Assembly: GCA_900543505.1 (NCBI GenBank)
Contig: UQSB01000009.1
Span: forward strand, 1-51,127
DNA: 51,127 nt
Direction: 5' to 3'
Origin: an uncultured Collinsella sp.
Lineage (GTDB): Bacteria; Actinomycetota; Coriobacteriia; Coriobacteriales; Coriobacteriaceae
Shown: positions 32,344-40,160 of the stretch, in pieces
Numbering within the stretch: position 1 is the first letter of the stretch
Layout of the letters: every line of letters begins with the position of its first letter
Notes under the pieces: generated by a model
What the model was told of the DNA's origin: nothing
Databases searched by the model: none
What the model saw: the letters and a program-made list of their open reading frames with translations, nothing else
Translations under genes and position numbers: made by a program

Positions 32344-32349
32344 TACAAT
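32344..32349 (+). promoter_or_regulatory. -10-like box ahead of the PilZ gene
   Basis: TACAAT lies 58 bases ahead of the start; no good -35 is visible. Confidence 0.35.
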
Positions 32350-32407
32350 AGCCCAATGTGCATCGCGCACGACGATGATATCGGCGCCCGCGACTGGGGG
32401 AGACAAC

Positions 32408-33073
32408 ATGGCAGAGCAACAGATAACGCCGGGGACTAAGCTTCAGGTGGCATTCGACGTGCCCATGGGCCAAAAAACCGACTTCAACATGCTCGCCACG
32501 TACAAAGAGGACCTGGACGAGGCGTACTTTCTTATGAGCGCGCCCATGCTCGCCGGCAAGCCGCTGCTCATGGACGAAAACCAAAAGCTGCTGCTGCAGT
32601 ACAAAGTAGGCGAGGAGACGTTCGTGCTCGCCGGCTATCCCGAGGCAGTCGAGAAAAAGGGCATCCGCACCTACTGGAAAATGCGCAAAGTCGCCGAGCA
32701 GCGCAGCTTTGTCAAGCGCCGCGACGAGCGTTTTAAGGTCGCCATGCGCCTGACCTACCAGCGCGACAACGCGGCCGCCTCCGAGCCCGAGGACGCCATG
32801 ACCATCGACGTCTCGGCCGGTGGTCTGGCCATCTACCTCAACGATTTCCCCGACGTGGGCGAGGCCCTGGCCGTACAAATGCCCACGATTCGCCTGCAGG
32901 GCGAGCGCCACGAGCTGCCCGAGCAGCTGGGCATCGTGTGCTGGGTGCGCCGCGCGCCCAAGGGCAGCCTGTACCGCAACGTCTGCGGCCTGCAGTTTCG
33001 CTACGCCGACGACATGGAGCGCGAGCTCGTCAAAGAATACGTCGGCTACATTCGCACCAAATATAAGATCTGA
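32408..33073 (+). CDS. PilZ-domain protein, predicted cyclic-di-GMP receptor (221 aa)
   Basis: The N-terminal half (about 1-105) resembles the YcgR-type PilZN fold, and the C-terminal half is a PilZ domain. The cyclic-di-GMP-binding residues are visible as KRRDERFKV (RxxxR) and TIDVSAGGLAIYL (DxSxxG). ATG 32408 follows GGGGGAG; an in-frame start at 32237 lies in repeats and is rejected. The next gene begins five bases after the stop, so the two are probably one operon. Through that partner it may link cyclic-di-GMP to a cell-surface function; this is inference. Confidence 0.88.
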   Translation: MAEQQITPGTKLQVAFDVPMGQKTDFNMLATYKEDLDEAYFLMSAPMLAGKPLLMDENQKLLLQYKVGEETFVLAGYPEAVEKKGIRTYWKMRKVAEQRSFVKRRDERFKVAMRLTYQRDNAAASEPEDAMTIDVSAGGLAIYLNDFPDVGEALAVQMPTIRLQGERHELPEQLGIVCWVRRAPKGSLYRNVCGLQFRYADDMERELVKEYVGYIRTKYKI

Positions 33074-33078
33074 TCGCC

Positions 33079-34260
33079 ATGGCACTGTTCAAGCGTAACG
33101 ACAACAAAGATCAAGCTGCCGAGGGCGTGGCCGAGGATTTGGCGCAGGGCCAAGCCGAGGACCTGACCGAGCGCCAGACCGAGGACACGTCGGCGGACGC
33201 GCCCGCCGCCAATGCCGAGGACGCCCCCGGCGAGGACTCCGCGCCCGACCAGCCCCCCGCCTCCCGCAAGCGCTTCGGCAAGCCCAAGCCCAAACCCAAA
33301 CGCAAACCCAAGCGCGACCTGCGCGGCGTGGTGCGCATCGAGGAGCTGGAGCAGGCGCTGGCCGACCAGGACCTCGACGACATCGACCCCGACGCGGTTG
33401 TATCTATGTATATGCCCAAGCGCCGCATGGAGCGCATCGGCACGGCGCTGCTGCGCATGGACAAGCTGCAAAAGGCCCTCGTGGTGCTGGCACTTGCCTT
33501 TGGCGTGCTGTTCGCCCTGTCGTTTATGCAGGAAAACATGGGCAACTTCACCATCAACCTCAACCGCCTGGAGCTGTTCCGCCGCGGCGTGGCCATTGCC
33601 GACAACGGCGACTTTAACAACGCCACCGCGCGCCTGGCGGCCGACGCTGTGGACAACGGCACCAATATCGCCGCCGACGACCTGCCCGACAACTTGGACG
33701 ACATCGACGGCAGCCACAACGGCAAGAATTACGTGGCGTACACCTTCTATATCCGCAACGCCGGCAAGACCGACCTGGGCTACAGCGCCAAGCTCAAGGT
33801 GGTCAGCGCCAGCAAGGGCGTGGAGAAGGCGGCGCGCGTGCGGGTGTATCGCAATGGCGAGCCCACCACCTATGCGGCTGCCGCGGCCGACGGCAATCCC
33901 GAGCCCAACACCGAGCCGTTTGCGTCCAAAGACGTGGTGACGACCATTAGCCACGCAAACTTCCGCGTGGGCGACGTGGACAAGTACACCGTGGTCATTT
34001 GGCTGGACGGCGACGACCCGGAGTGCGTGGACAAGATCATCGGCGGCGCGGTGGAGTTCGGTTTCGATTTCGATTCGTCTGAGACCGACGATTCGAGCCT
34101 GTTCGTTAAGTTCGTGCAGGATATTGCCGACACCCTGACCGGCAACGACCCCATTAGCGCGAGCGGCAACGAGGCGCCCGATTACTACAAGGAGCACAAC
34201 GTGACGTGGAGCAACCGCCGCAACCAAAAGAACTCGCCCGCAGGGGACGGGGACAAGTAG
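33079..34260 (+). CDS. Single-pass membrane protein with acidic cytoplasmic region and WLDGDDPEC motif (393 aa)
   Basis: I do not recognise a named family. Residues 1-60 are acidic and Ala-rich, 63-80 hold a Lys/Pro-rich stretch (KPKPKPKRKPKRD), 81-128 look folded, about 131-150 is one transmembrane helix (KALVVLALAFGVLFALSFM), and the rest should be outside. The outer part has YTFYIRNAGKTDLGYSAKL and later VVIWLDGDDPECVDKIIGG. That last motif recurs as WLEGxDPxC near the C-terminus of the SipW-type proteins at 46356 and 49093, so the outer domain is probably related to theirs although it lacks the AWF leader. It is cotranscribed with the PilZ gene and ends at a strong terminator. Confidence 0.7.
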   Translation: MALFKRNDNKDQAAEGVAEDLAQGQAEDLTERQTEDTSADAPAANAEDAPGEDSAPDQPPASRKRFGKPKPKPKRKPKRDLRGVVRIEELEQALADQDLDDIDPDAVVSMYMPKRRMERIGTALLRMDKLQKALVVLALAFGVLFALSFMQENMGNFTINLNRLELFRRGVAIADNGDFNNATARLAADAVDNGTNIAADDLPDNLDDIDGSHNGKNYVAYTFYIRNAGKTDLGYSAKLKVVSASKGVEKAARVRVYRNGEPTTYAAAAADGNPEPNTEPFASKDVVTTISHANFRVGDVDKYTVVIWLDGDDPECVDKIIGGAVEFGFDFDSSETDDSSLFVKFVQDIADTLTGNDPISASGNEAPDYYKEHNVTWSNRRNQKNSPAGDGDK

Positions 34261-34267
34261 AACGAAC

Positions 34268-34300
34268 AAGCGCCGGGCCGGGATTCCCGGCCCGGCGCTT
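34268..34300. terminator. Bidirectional terminator
   Basis: AAGCGCCGGGCCGGG (34268-34282) pairs perfectly with CCCGGCCCGGCGCTT (34286-34300), followed by TTGC on the plus strand. It serves the convergent genes at 33079 and 34304. Confidence 0.88.
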
Positions 34301-34303
34301 TTG

Positions 34304-34816
34304 CTATACAGAGTCGTTGTCGTTAGAGGTGCCGCCGTTGCCCGCGGCGGCATCCAGCAGGAACAGTCGCAGCGCGAGATTGATCGCGTAGCCCGGTTTG
34401 ACCTGCGCGGCGTCACCCATGCGTTCGCCCAGGTCGCCACAGTAGGCGTAAACATCGCGGATGAGGTCCGCGCCCGAGAGGGTAAACATGTAGCCCGCGT
34501 CCGAAAGCGCGTTGGGTGCTGCGGGCAGTCCCGCGGCCGCACAAAAGCTCGCAAGGTCGGGACCCATGACGGCCTTGTAGTCGATTGCGGCGCCACGGTC
34601 CTGAGCGGCCTGCTCCTGCTCGCGGGTGTACGAAAGCGCTGCCGCCAGCACAAAGCTGGGCGTGGGCGCGTTGACGTCGTCGGTGGTGGCGACGAGCTTA
34701 CCGGCCGCTTGCGTGACCAGCCAGGCGACTTCGCGCTGGCAACGAACGGCCTTGCGCGTCACCGGCTTGATCGATCCGGTAGAAACGCTTCCCTTGGGTT
34801 GATTGGCGGCAGCCAT
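34304..34816 (-). CDS. Hypothetical protein (170 aa)
   Basis: I do not recognise this protein. It is Ala-rich with no signal peptide or clear transmembrane helix. Features are KPVTRKAVRCQREVAWLV, ATTDDVNAPTPSFVLAAALS, LSGADLIRDVYAYCGDLGE and a polar C-terminal tail (GNGGTSNDNDSV). The ATG at 34814-34816 has GGGAGGA upstream; the frame continues to 34843 without a better start. It is convergent with the PilZ operon and divergent from the surface-protein gene at 35216. High-GC codon use like the core genes suggests it is real and resident. Confidence 0.7.
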   Translation of the reverse strand: MAAANQPKGSVSTGSIKPVTRKAVRCQREVAWLVTQAAGKLVATTDDVNAPTPSFVLAAALSYTREQEQAAQDRGAAIDYKAVMGPDLASFCAAAGLPAAPNALSDAGYMFTLSGADLIRDVYAYCGDLGERMGDAAQVKPGYAINLALRLFLLDAAAGNGGTSNDNDSV

Positions 34817-35215
34817 AGAGTCCTCCCGGCAAATAGCCCGCACAAGCAGGCAGAAATTACACGTGCTACATCAGTATAGCGGGTGGGGAAGGGCTAGGGC
34901 GAAGCTCGGCGGAGGGCGAATGTGTGCGTTGGCATGGCGCTGCGGTCGCAAGGCTTAAGAGGGGCTTATGACTGCGCGGGAGAGAGATCAAATAAGGTAA
35001 ACGATGTTCATGTAGCACCGCATATAACCAGAGGTAGACCTATGAATCTGCCGGAATGTAGGCTGCCGAAAACTCATAAGGAAATCGTAAGAATTATGGT
35101 ATTCTCAATTCCATGTCTAAAGGATGGGCAAGCAACATCCAACACGAAAGCGCGGGCTCCCCTTCCGGGCTTCTCGAGGGTCATCTGGGATGAATGGGGA
35201 AAGAAAGGGGTCCGC
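34817..35215 (+). other. Leader region before the SipW-type gene at 35216
   Basis: About 400 bases hold no independent gene I can support. An in-frame ATG at 35042, with AGAGG upstream, would add 58 residues ahead of the chosen start and bury the leader peptide; I consider it unlikely. AT content rises near 35075-35110, where the promoter probably lies, but hexamers are unclear. Confidence 0.5.
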
Positions 35216-36022
35216 ATGGATACCAAGGCATTAAAGAAGCAGATGGGCGCCGCCATCGCCATGGTCCTCGTGGCAGCCGTAGCCCTCGGCTCCGCCACCT
35301 TCGCATGGTTTGTGAGCAACAACTCGGTTAAGGCGACGACGAGCAGCATTAGCGCTCAGTCGAACGCTGCCTACATGACGATTGCGAAAGGCACCACTGG
35401 CGCAAAAGACGCTAACGAAAGTGCTGTCGAGACGGATGTGAAAGACACGCCCCTTTTCCCTGCGACTTTCGGCGAGCAGGCGGATTCGGATGGCAATGCA
35501 CATCCTGGTCTGTTTTATACGGGAAACGGCACGACGACCACCGATGGTAAGCTGAAGGATGCCCTGGAGAAGGTTGGCGCGAATGGCACCCCTGCGGAAG
35601 CTGCAGAAAAAGGTTATGCCGTTCATGTTCCCTTCAATGTGAGCACTAAGGGCCAGAAGATGAAAGACCTGAAGGTCGCTGGCATTACCAACGGGAAGTA
35701 TGATGCCAAGGATGAGGCCAATAATGGCTCTGCCCTGGCTAAGGCCTTGCGTGTTTTGGTTGTTGACGGCACCGATTCTAGCAAATGGGTTGTGTACGGC
35801 CAAGAGGCTGATTCCACTAAGTACGTAGTTAAGCTTAGTTCTGAGACTGGTAACGCGGTACCGAATTTTGGCGAGGTCTTGCCTGGCCAGGATCACGTTG
35901 TAAACGTTTATCTTTATTATGAGGGATCGGACCAGGCCGTCTACACCAATAATCTTGCGAATCTGACCAAGACCAATAAGGTCACCGTTGAGTTCGCTGC
36001 TACTCCCAACGGAAACAACTAA
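35216..36022 (+). CDS. Surface protein with SipW-type leader (268 aa)
   Basis: This is a predicted secreted protein related in leader to TasA/CalY-type proteins. The leader has KKQMGAAIAMVLVAAVALGS followed by ATFAWF (27-32), the mark of precursors cleaved by ER-type signal peptidase SipW. The mature part is rich in Thr, Asn, Ala and Lys, with a beta-rich look (VHVPFNVSTKGQKMKDLKV), and a late VNVYLYYEGSDQAVYTNNL at the place of the WLEG motif in its paralogues. ATG 35216 follows GAAAGGGG. The leader is nearly identical to that of the next gene, pointing to duplication. It could form or decorate a fibre or matrix; that is inference. A terminator follows. Confidence 0.8.
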   Translation: MDTKALKKQMGAAIAMVLVAAVALGSATFAWFVSNNSVKATTSSISAQSNAAYMTIAKGTTGAKDANESAVETDVKDTPLFPATFGEQADSDGNAHPGLFYTGNGTTTTDGKLKDALEKVGANGTPAEAAEKGYAVHVPFNVSTKGQKMKDLKVAGITNGKYDAKDEANNGSALAKALRVLVVDGTDSSKWVVYGQEADSTKYVVKLSSETGNAVPNFGEVLPGQDHVVNVYLYYEGSDQAVYTNNLANLTKTNKVTVEFAATPNGNN

Positions 36023-36053
36023 CCAAGCGGGATGGCATATCTGCTGACTTTGG

Positions 36054-36083
36054 GGCGGGGTCTTTCGGCTCCGCCCTTTTTTG
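36054..36083 (+). terminator. Terminator between the two SipW-type genes
   Basis: GGGCGG and CCGCCC form the stem base around a GGTCTTTCGGCT loop region, ending in TTTTTT (36078-36083). Confidence 0.8.
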
Positions 36084-36102
36084 AAAAGAAGGTAGGTGAA
36101 AG

Positions 36103-37035
36103 ATGAATATATGCGGAATGAAAAAACAACTCAGGATTGCAGCCATTTCGGTTGTAATGGCTGCTGTTGCACTCGGATCGGCTACGTATGCGTGGTTTGT
36201 CACCAACTCTACGGTTAAAGCAACTACAGGTAGTATTAGCGCTCAGACAAACGGAATGGTTCTCCAGATTGTCTCCGGAGATATGCCCAATCATGAGGAC
36301 AACCGCGAAGCGCTGACGACGGCATCTGCTGTTGGAAATCAAATCAGCCCCTCTTCAACGGATAACGCGAAGTCATGGTTTGTGCCCGCCACCTGGAGCA
36401 ATACGATGGTCAGCTCTTATAAAGAAGCCAGTACCAATGAAAAGGGTCTCTACAGTCAAGGTGGCAACTCGTATTACGCATTTGCGGTGGGAAACTACAC
36501 CGTCTATACGGTTAAGGAAACCGGACGTGCCGATGTCTATTTGAATCCTGACAACCCCTTAGTTGTTACGCCTTCAGCGGGGGCTTCGGAAAACTGGTTC
36601 AATAAGATTAAGGGATCCTTGAGGGTCGGTATTGTTGTCGACGATGACCTTAAGTTCGTCTATGCTCCGACTCAGCCATCTTCTACCGAAACTGGCAACG
36701 ATGTTAATGCCACCATGGGCTGGAGCTGCGTTGCTTCGGCGGGGGATACGACCCAAGTAGCAAGTTACATGCACTTGTATGCCGACAATCTTGTTGACCA
36801 GCAGAATGGTAACTGGGCAGCCGCAAAAAACGGCACTCTATATGATAAGCCGGCTGGGCAAAACGGTAAGGCCATCGACACGAATGTTGGCTATAACGGC
36901 ACTCATATAAAGGTCGTCATCTGGATGGAGGGCACGGATTCAGATTGTGTAAATGTGTCCGATTTGGATGATGCCCAGAAAGCAAATCCAACGTTTAATG
37001 TCACGCTCAATTTGGTTGGCGTAGCGACTGAATAG
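36103..37035 (+). CDS. Surface protein with SipW-type leader (310 aa)
   Basis: The leader is MKKQLRIAAISVVMAAVALG then SATYAWF (26-32), almost the same as in the gene at 35216. The mature part is rich in Asn, Ser and Thr and contains YYAFAVGNYTVYTVKETGRA, SLRVGIVVDDDLKFVYAPT and the late IKVVIWMEGTDSDCVNVSD, a clear version of the WLEGxDPxC motif. GAAGGTAGGTGAAAG precedes ATG 36103. GC is lower than in the core genes. It has its own terminator downstream. A fibre subunit or a surface antigen are both possible. Confidence 0.8.
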   Translation: MNICGMKKQLRIAAISVVMAAVALGSATYAWFVTNSTVKATTGSISAQTNGMVLQIVSGDMPNHEDNREALTTASAVGNQISPSSTDNAKSWFVPATWSNTMVSSYKEASTNEKGLYSQGGNSYYAFAVGNYTVYTVKETGRADVYLNPDNPLVVTPSAGASENWFNKIKGSLRVGIVVDDDLKFVYAPTQPSSTETGNDVNATMGWSCVASAGDTTQVASYMHLYADNLVDQQNGNWAAAKNGTLYDKPAGQNGKAIDTNVGYNGTHIKVVIWMEGTDSDCVNVSDLDDAQKANPTFNVTLNLVGVATE

Positions 37036-37068
37036 TCGGTCAAAATAATCGCAGCAGTGTAATTAAAG

Positions 37069-37105
37069 ACGAGGGCCAGTTCAATCAAGAACTGGCCCTC
37101 GTTTG
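37069..37105. terminator. Bidirectional terminator before the methyltransferase
   Basis: ACGAGGGCCAGTTC (37069-37082) pairs perfectly with GAACTGGCCCTCGT (37089-37102), followed by TTG and Ts. Confidence 0.88.
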
Positions 37106-37126
37106 TTTATGCCAAAAGCGCTTTGG

Positions 37127-38389
37127 CTACAGCCCGTACACTTCAACCATGGCTTCGCCGATGCGATGGGGGACACCCGTGACCAGGGCATTGCCCATGC
37201 AGAAGGCTCGATGGCCATCGGTCATGCCGGTGTCGGTCCAGCCCTTCGGGAATCCCTGGAGCTGGTCGAGTTCGTCGGGAACAAGACGACGGAAACGACC
37301 GTCGGGGCACTCGATGACATGCTTAAAGCGGCTGGCTCCCGTGCCGCCTTCGCCCGTGAGAATCGTACGGCTTGGTTTGTCGATAGCATCCGGGAAGCTC
37401 ATGGCACCCTCTGAATACGTATACGTAAAGCCGGTTTTCTTATTGGTGCGCTCTTCGCGTTTGCTGCCCTTGAGGTAGCGCCAGTCGGGAAGCTTTTCGT
37501 CAGAGATGTAGAACTGTTCCGGAACATTCGCCTCGTCAACAAGCACATCGCCAAGTACGCGGCGCTCGCCGTGATAGTCCTCGGCGAAGTCGCAGGTCAG
37601 AACGTGGCAGTCCTGCATGACGCCGGCATTCTTAAACTGAGAGGTCTTTTGACCAACGCCAAAGCGAGTCGAGTTCTCGTAAGGATCGGGCAGGACATCG
37701 AGTTCCGCAATTTCGTCAGGGTAGATGGCGGGGAAGGCCTTCGCCATAACGCCGTTGTGCATGCGGTCAACAAGGTCGACCTTGCCAGCGTTCTTCTCGC
37801 AGAAGATGTAAACGCGTTTGCGGCGCTGGGGGAAACCGTATTCTGCTGAGTTGACCACGCGCCATTCGACGGTGTAATCGAGGTCGGCAAGGCAGCTCAA
37901 GATGATGGCGAAGTCTCGACCGCGCTGGGATGCGGGCGACTTGAGCAGGCGATCAACATTCTCAAAGAGCCCGAAGCGGGGCTTCTTCATCTCGAGGAAG
38001 TGATAGATATCCCACCAAAGGACACCCTTCTTGCCTTCGATGCCATGTGCCTGATTGAGCGGACGTGCGACGGAGTAATCCTGGCAAGGGAAGCCGCCGA
38101 CGACCATGTCAACGTCGGGGATTTCAATCTCGCTGGCTTCAGCCTGCTCCAAGACTTTATTAATATCTTCGTTGACTACGGAATCCTCGCCAAAGCGGTC
38201 CATATAGCAACGTGCCGCGAACTGACGAGCCTTTGTTCCGGGCGGTTCCCACTGGTTGGCCCAAATGGTGCGAAAGGGTCCGGCGGGCTTCATGTAGAAA
38301 TCCGGATAACGGGGGTCGGCATAGCCTTCGAGGCCTAAACGGAATCCGCCGACACCGGCAAACAGCTCGGCAATCTTGACCTCTGACAT
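37127..38389 (-). CDS. DNA (cytosine-5) methyltransferase of a type II system (420 aa)
   Basis: This enzyme methylates cytosine at C5 to protect host DNA from the nuclease encoded divergently. Motif I is IAELFAGVGGFRLGL (7-20), the catalytic motif IV is GGFPCQDYSVA with C102, motif VI is FENVDRLL, motif VIII is QRRKRVYIF, and motif X holds GNALV near the end. A target-recognition region lies between about 240 and 350. ATG 38387-38389 is the start; an extension to 38458 lacks similarity. By pairing with a Sau3AI-like nuclease its target is probably GATC, which is inference. The 165-base divergent gap holds two AACGTT sites (38411, 38483), possible control sites. Confidence 0.93.
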   Translation of the reverse strand: MSEVKIAELFAGVGGFRLGLEGYADPRYPDFYMKPAGPFRTIWANQWEPPGTKARQFAARCYMDRFGEDSVVNEDINKVLEQAEASEIEIPDVDMVVGGFPCQDYSVARPLNQAHGIEGKKGVLWWDIYHFLEMKKPRFGLFENVDRLLKSPASQRGRDFAIILSCLADLDYTVEWRVVNSAEYGFPQRRKRVYIFCEKNAGKVDLVDRMHNGVMAKAFPAIYPDEIAELDVLPDPYENSTRFGVGQKTSQFKNAGVMQDCHVLTCDFAEDYHGERRVLGDVLVDEANVPEQFYISDEKLPDWRYLKGSKREERTNKKTGFTYTYSEGAMSFPDAIDKPSRTILTGEGGTGASRFKHVIECPDGRFRRLVPDELDQLQGFPKGWTDTGMTDGHRAFCMGNALVTGVPHRIGEAMVEVYGL

Positions 38390-38554
38390 GCTATTCCAAT
38401 CGATATAACGAACGTTTATAAACCAAACTACGATAACCGATCTGGCAAAAAAGATCAACCCTTAATTTTAGCACTCTCAGATAACGTTCATTATTGCAGT
38501 ATGGCGCACGTCATGGGCTACCATGGGGCTAACTGCGATTTTCGGAGGTATCCT

Positions 38555-40060
38555 ATGTCCAAGAAGCACCTCGATTTCAAGCGCATGCTTGACGATACCG
38601 ATTTTTCTGACCCCTCAAGCATTGAGCGATATGCTGCCAATCTCGACGGGATGACGTTTCGCGATATTCTCGAGCTTGGCATTGCGCCGGAGGGGGAGAG
38701 CGCGCCCAAGGACTTTGGGTCCAAGAAGTACAAGGGTGGCATGGGAACCCTGATCGAGGAGCGTTACTTTGGCTATAAGGCCAACAGCGATGATCGGCCA
38801 GATTTTCCGGAGGCAGGCGTTGAGCTCAAGGCGACGTGCTTCGACGTGCTCAAGAACGGTCGCAAATCTGCCGGCGAACGCCTCGTTTTGACGATGATTC
38901 CTTACGATCGTCCGGTGACGCTCGATTACGACAGTTCACATCTTAAGACCAAACTCAGCAATATTCTCTTGGTTTATTACGGCCGCGACCTCTCAATCGA
39001 CAAATACGACCAGCGCATTGAGCGTGCAGTTATGGTCCGTCTGCCCGAAGAGGACATGAAGATCATTCGCGCCGACTACGAGAAAATCATTTCGTACATT
39101 CAAGATGGTCGCGCCGATGAGCTTTCGGAGGGTATGACTACCTACTTAGGCGCCTGCACGAAGGGTAAAACCGAAGCGAAGATGTGGGTTGACCAGTATT
39201 ATGAGTACCTCAACACCGATACGGGCGAGATTGAACACCGTCGCGCGAAGCGTCGAGCCTTTTCGCTCAAGCGCTCGTATATGGACTACGTGCTCCATAC
39301 CTACGTGCTCGGTGCCCCGCGCGTTGGCGAGAGCATCGTCCAGGCCGGCGACGATCCCATTGATTTCGAAAGCTACGTAACTGGACTTATCGAGTGCCAC
39401 TATGGTGAAACCGATCGCCAGATCGCGGAGCAGTATGGGTTGGAGTATACGGGCAACAAGGCGCAATGGACGACGATCGTTTACCGCATGCTCGGCATTA
39501 AAAGCAATGCCGCCGAGGAGTTCGTTAAGGCTGGGATTTCCGTTCGGGCTGTTCGCGTTAATAAAAAAGGCCACATCGAGCAGGCGATGTCCTTCCCGCC
39601 GTTTAAGTTTAAGCAGCTGATTAACGAGGATTGGGAAGCGTCGCCTTTCCGCGCATGCCTCGAAACCAACCGCTTCTTCTTCGTTGTGTTCCGTGAGGAC
39701 CACGAGGGTGTGCTGCATCTTGATCGTTGCCTGTTCTGGGCAATGCCGGCAAACGAAATCGAAGGTCCCGCAAAGGCTTGCTGGGACGAAACGAAAAAGG
39801 TTATTCGCGAGGGAGTTGAGCTAAAGCCGTATAGGGATTCGGCAGGAAAGCTCAAAGTGGCCAACAATCTGCCTGGTATGGCTGACAATCCAATCGTTCA
39901 CGTTCGCCCACATACGTCGAAAGCTGCGTACAGATTCGCCGATGGCACCGAGGTCGGCGATATCGCAAAGAACGCTTACGAACTGCCGGATGGGCGCTGG
40001 ATGACCAGGCAATCGTTCTGGTTCAACAAGAGCTATCTGGAGCACATCCTGGGACTGTAG
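38555..40060 (+). CDS. Sau3AI/MutH-family type II restriction endonuclease (501 aa)
   Basis: This is the cutting partner of the methyltransferase. The MutH/Sau3AI catalytic pattern is seen as GTLIEERYFGYKA, then D83, E90 and K92 in RPDFPEAGVELKAT, with the D-x6-E-x-K spacing known from MutH. A second, probably inactive domain of similar fold should follow, as in Sau3AI (489 aa), and the length fits. CGGAGG (38543-38548) precedes ATG 38555; an in-frame start at 38501 is poorer. Sau3AI cuts before G in GATC regardless of Dam methylation, so GATC is the expected site here; assays would decide. Confidence 0.9.
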   Translation: MSKKHLDFKRMLDDTDFSDPSSIERYAANLDGMTFRDILELGIAPEGESAPKDFGSKKYKGGMGTLIEERYFGYKANSDDRPDFPEAGVELKATCFDVLKNGRKSAGERLVLTMIPYDRPVTLDYDSSHLKTKLSNILLVYYGRDLSIDKYDQRIERAVMVRLPEEDMKIIRADYEKIISYIQDGRADELSEGMTTYLGACTKGKTEAKMWVDQYYEYLNTDTGEIEHRRAKRRAFSLKRSYMDYVLHTYVLGAPRVGESIVQAGDDPIDFESYVTGLIECHYGETDRQIAEQYGLEYTGNKAQWTTIVYRMLGIKSNAAEEFVKAGISVRAVRVNKKGHIEQAMSFPPFKFKQLINEDWEASPFRACLETNRFFFVVFREDHEGVLHLDRCLFWAMPANEIEGPAKACWDETKKVIREGVELKPYRDSAGKLKVANNLPGMADNPIVHVRPHTSKAAYRFADGTEVGDIAKNAYELPDGRWMTRQSFWFNKSYLEHILGL

Positions 40061-40093
40061 GTCCTCGAGCCCGCAACTCAGCTACCTGCGCAT

Positions 40094-40153
40094 ACTCGAT
40101 TTTCGAGGAATTCCACACTCGATTTCCGAGGATAACTGGACTCGATTTTCGAG
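40094..40153. repeat. Three palindromes ACTCGATTTTCGAG at exact 23-bp period
   Basis: Copies begin at 40094, 40117 and 40140; the second has one change (TTTCCGAG). Each contains CTCGA-TTT-TCGAG. The last is followed by TTTT and might help terminate the nuclease transcript. Confidence 0.8.
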
Positions 40154-40160
40154 TTTTGCC

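Noticed and set aside
33046..34653. Long minus-strand open frame of 535 codons
   Set aside because: It covers the strand opposite the membrane protein at 33079 and crosses the strong terminator; its low-complexity Gly/Val content marks it as a shadow.
35042..35215. N-terminal extension of the surface protein from ATG 35042
   Set aside because: It would move the hydrophobic leader to residue 70, and the internal ATG 35216 has a good ribosome-binding site and matches the paralogue's N-terminus.
40094..40153. Possible mini CRISPR array
   Set aside because: Units are 14 bases with 9-base spacers, far too short, and there are no cas genes in the window.
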